This document shows positions 61,594 through 64,000 of a stretch of DNA of 64,000 nt, one piece after another. How positions within the stretch are numbered: the stretch's first letter is position 1; the number at the start of each line of letters is the position of its first letter. The notes under the pieces are model-generated. The model saw nothing but the letters and a program-made list of their open reading frames with translations. It searched no databases and was not told the origin of the DNA. The DNA comes from Alicyclobacillus fastidiosus (GTDB lineage: Bacteria; Bacillota; Bacilli; Alicyclobacillales; Alicyclobacillaceae). The DNA is taken from positions 5,136,501 to 5,200,500 of the forward strand of contig NZ_CP104067.1 in assembly GCF_026651875.1 (NCBI RefSeq). The letters are read 5' to 3'. The translations under genes were made by a program, and so were the position numbers.

Positions 61594-63789
61594 GTGCGAA
61601 AATCTGTCATGACAGCAGCAGTGACTGCCCTACTTTTGGCAGGTGTCCAACTGATGGTCGGCACCGCCTACGCGGGCACCGGTGCAGCGGCATCTTCAAC
61701 GTCAGAGCAGGATGTAGCAACGTCGGGACCCGCTGCGTCACAACAGGGAGCTGACAGCGAGGTATTACGGCCGGGAGCGAATCCCAACAATCCAAATGAT
61801 TACCCGTATTTGCCATCCAACATGCCGATACCGGTAGCCGGCCCAAGGACGCAGTACCCCAAAGCGCCCTCAGCGAATTCGACAGGAACCACGGACTCTA
61901 GTGCAACCGATTCTACCGATTCTATCATGTCTCCTAGCGACGCTGCCACCACGCCGCCCAGTCCAGCGGATCCGACTACCCTGCCGGATATCGCGCTTGG
62001 CAAGAGCTATACGATAGGTACGCAATGGCCCGATGCGACGTTCGAGCAGAATGAGGCTAGTTACGTTAACACGGGCCAATTAACCGACGGACAGTATGCG
62101 TCCCTGAGCTTCACCGACAAGCAATGGGTAGGTTTGAGCTACCAGGGAGGACGAAGTATTGTTGTCAACCTTGGCAGTGTGCAACCAATCCGCGAGGTGT
62201 CTCTCGACTTCTTGCAAAACCTCGGGGCTGGCATTGTTTTTCCGGACAGTGTGACGTACTACGCTTCCGATGATGGAACCAGTTGGCACAAAATTGGAAC
62301 GGCTTGGTCCGGTCAGGGTGGCGGAGATTATACGCCGCAGACGCAGGCATACACGGTGAATACGAACATCGATGCCCAGTACATCCGGGCCCAATTTACA
62401 GACAAAATATGGTCGTTCGTGGATCAGTTCGCCGTGTTTGGCGGGCAGCCCGCCGCTCCAGCGGTGGGGCCTGCCGCACCTGCGGGGCTAGTTACCAATC
62501 CAGGGCCATTCCCTGGACCTAGCTTGACGACCATCATGGGCGATGACTACTTGGACGATCCGAATGCGCCCGGGCTCCCCAGCCTCACGCAACTCTTGGC
62601 AACGCTACCTTCTTCGTCGGGTACGTCCAGTTCGTCAGGCTCGACTGGCCCGAGTGTAGCAACATCGCTGGCCGCTCTGGCCCAATTGCAGCAGCTTGCA
62701 CCGGGCGTTTGGGATTTCCTCCATAGTACTGGCCAGGCCGGTCCGAAAAACCAGTCGGGTTACCTGATGGCCAATGACCCGGGCACTGGCGGCATCCACA
62801 ATATGCAGATCGTCTACACTGGATCGGGCACTTCCACGGGTGAGTGGAATGAAAGTGACTTCTTGCCGATGATTTCGCAAGAAAATGCGAATGGTACGCC
62901 GACGGGCTGGCTGTTTGACGGAACCCTGTTTGATGATTACTCTTCCAATACGCCTGAAACCGAAGTAGGTTGGACGACCTGGTTGACGGATTTGTTTTCG
63001 CCAAAAATCGAGTTGTCAGCGCTGGATCAAGCGGTCGGTCAAGTGAAGCAGGAGTTGAATGATCCCAACTTCAAAGAGAAAGTGGTCATCACGATTCCCA
63101 GCACAGAGGGTAATTCGAGCGATTTCGGTGAGGTTGATGGACAAAGCCTCGATCTGAACCCCGCCGATGTCGGCCAAGTGCAGTCTACCATCAACAAGGC
63201 AAAGGCAATTCACTGGTACATGCAACAAGTGCTGAGCATGTGGAACCAGGCGGATTTCTCGAACCTTCAACTGGCCGGATTCTATTGGGAGCCAGAGTCC
63301 GTGGATCAAAACCTGCCGCTTGACCAGGTTCTCATTCAGACGACGGCTGCCATGGTGCATCAGGATCACCTCAACTTCTACTGGATCCCCTATGATGGAG
63401 CGGTTGATGTTGCAGATTGGAGGCAACTCGGCTTCGACAACGTTACCAGTCAAGTCGGCGTAGCATTCAACTACAGTATCAATGCCGCAGAACGTCTCCA
63501 GTCGGTCGCGGAAATGGCGCAGTTTTACCACATGGGCCTCGAGATGGAACAGCCCTACAACATGATGTCAACCAATCCAACGACACTGACAGAAGCGCAG
63601 GAGAAATGGGATGACTACTTTACCGGTGGATATGTGTACGGATACGAGGGCGACGTCATGAAAACCTGGTATCTAAACTCGAAGGGCCTGGTGCAGCCTG
63701 CGGAGAGTACCAATCCTCTCTATCGTAAGGCCTATGACGACGCGGTTTCGTTCGTCAACGATGAATGGACGCAAACCACGTTTTATTGA
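61594..63789 (+). CDS. Secreted discoidin (F5/8 type C) and DUF4855 domain protein
   Basis: A 731-residue secreted protein. The signal peptide (residues 1-27, cleavage after TAYA) is followed by a Ser/Thr/Pro-rich linker to ~140. A discoidin-like carbohydrate-binding domain (~145-285) has ISxxxL-type strands and SVTYYASDDGTSWHKIG. A second linker precedes DUF4855 (~365-731), with QIVYTGSG, LQLAGFYWEPESV and FYWIPYDGAVDVADW. The fold resembles glycan-active TIM barrels, and acidic residues (FYWEPE, YWIPYD) could be catalytic; activity is unproven. GTG 61594 follows AGAGGAGG by 7 bases. A truncated relative sits at 44200-44348. Confidence 0.85.
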   Translation: MRKSVMTAAVTALLLAGVQLMVGTAYAGTGAAASSTSEQDVATSGPAASQQGADSEVLRPGANPNNPNDYPYLPSNMPIPVAGPRTQYPKAPSANSTGTTDSSATDSTDSIMSPSDAATTPPSPADPTTLPDIALGKSYTIGTQWPDATFEQNEASYVNTGQLTDGQYASLSFTDKQWVGLSYQGGRSIVVNLGSVQPIREVSLDFLQNLGAGIVFPDSVTYYASDDGTSWHKIGTAWSGQGGGDYTPQTQAYTVNTNIDAQYIRAQFTDKIWSFVDQFAVFGGQPAAPAVGPAAPAGLVTNPGPFPGPSLTTIMGDDYLDDPNAPGLPSLTQLLATLPSSSGTSSSSGSTGPSVATSLAALAQLQQLAPGVWDFLHSTGQAGPKNQSGYLMANDPGTGGIHNMQIVYTGSGTSTGEWNESDFLPMISQENANGTPTGWLFDGTLFDDYSSNTPETEVGWTTWLTDLFSPKIELSALDQAVGQVKQELNDPNFKEKVVITIPSTEGNSSDFGEVDGQSLDLNPADVGQVQSTINKAKAIHWYMQQVLSMWNQADFSNLQLAGFYWEPESVDQNLPLDQVLIQTTAAMVHQDHLNFYWIPYDGAVDVADWRQLGFDNVTSQVGVAFNYSINAAERLQSVAEMAQFYHMGLEMEQPYNMMSTNPTTLTEAQEKWDDYFTGGYVYGYEGDVMKTWYLNSKGLVQPAESTNPLYRKAYDDAVSFVNDEWTQTTFY

Positions 63790-63813
63790 CGATAATATCG
63801 TAGATGAGAAGAT

Positions 63814-63836
63814 GGCTCCCCTAGTGCTGGGGGGCC
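63814..63836 (+). terminator. Hairpin downstream of the DUF4855 gene
   Basis: GGCTCCCC pairs with GGGGGGCC (one G-T wobble) around a 7-base loop, 24 bases past the stop. A near copy lies behind the remnant at 44207-44236. No strong T tract. Confidence 0.65.
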
Positions 63837-63876
63837 TGCTATCCATAATTTGACGATACCGACGTGAGGTATGAAA

Positions 63877-64000
63877 ATGTGTAGATGCGAATTGCAAAGG
63901 TACCCGTCACTTCTGCAAGGGTCAGATGACCCTACCGTAGCCTGGCAAACAGTTCAAATACTTTACAATGATATGAGAAGAACGATTCAAATGTTAAATT
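63877..64000 (+). CDS. Possible start of an unidentified gene, cut by the window end
   Basis: An open frame of 41 codons from ATG 63877 (GTGAGGT 6 bases upstream) to the window edge, reading LQRYPSLLQGSDDP and TVQILYNDMRRTIQMLN. No family recognised and too short to judge coding character; it may not be a gene. Confidence 0.3.
   Translation, partial: MCRCELQRYPSLLQGSDDPTVAWQTVQILYNDMRRTIQMLN

Overview
The window looks like chromosomal DNA of a spore-forming, aerobic, moderately GC-rich Bacillota, most like Alicyclobacillus and relatives. This is judged from gene content and protein character, not from a database search. Supporting signs are a KinB-like sporulation kinase, two small CotF-like coat proteins, a ComER-like reductase, GatCAB, a pcrA-ligA pair, strong GGAGG ribosome binding sites and many GTG/TTG starts.

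Layout. 1-8.9 kb: 5' end of pgk (minus strand), comER-like gene, sporulation-type histidine kinase, pepF, an in-frame fusion of pyrimidine-nucleoside phosphorylase with cytidine deaminase, and a Wzx/MATE-type flippase. 9-14.4 kb: class I fumarase, lysA interrupted by a frameshift in a G7 run, two coat-like genes, a DUF378 membrane protein, panD and an unknown gene. 14.8-21.5 kb: decayed MFS gene, membrane-anchored PrsA-like foldase, Rieske oxygenase with a coupled basic coiled-coil protein, nitroreductase, proline iminopeptidase, malic enzyme. 21.8-25.5 kb: DUF2520-panB-panC operon and a cheX-cheY pair. 25.7-31.3 kb: copper ATPase, then a MerR regulator with a DHA2 drug exporter, divergent from a metallo-beta-lactamase-fold hydrolase; a perfect operator lies between them. 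31.4-42.1 kb: RumA-type methyltransferase, gatC-gatA-gatB, a TagO-like transferase, ligA and pcrA. These are all conserved housekeeping genes.

42.3-64 kb is the accessory part. It opens with tRNA-Pro(CGG), a truncated tyrosine recombinase and a metallophosphoesterase. Next comes a patch of rearranged gene fragments (44.2-44.8 kb). A large catabolic block follows on the minus strand (44.8-58.7 kb): substrate-binding lipoprotein, two permeases, two ATPases, a cytoplasmic GH20-type beta-N-acetylhexosaminidase, a broken sugar-phosphate isomerase, an RpiR/MurR regulator, nanE, a ROK kinase, a Gfo/Idh/MocA dehydrogenase and a TIM-barrel isomerase. The simplest reading is uptake of HexNAc-containing (possibly ManNAc-containing) oligosaccharides, hydrolysis inside the cell, phosphorylation, and epimerisation of ManNAc-6-P to GlcNAc-6-P. 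The last 5 kb, visibly more AT-rich in part, holds a secreted polysaccharide deacetylase, initiator tRNA-Met, a stand-alone Cas2/VapD-like small protein and a secreted discoidin-DUF4855 protein.

A recurrent theme is decay by internal deletion and frameshift: the MFS gene, a second metallophosphoesterase, the isomerase, Gfo/Idh fragments and a DUF4855 fragment. The DUF4855 fragment at 44.2 kb is a shortened relative of the intact gene at 61.6-63.8 kb, down to its downstream hairpin. No CRISPR array, rRNA gene, complete prophage or insertion sequence was seen.
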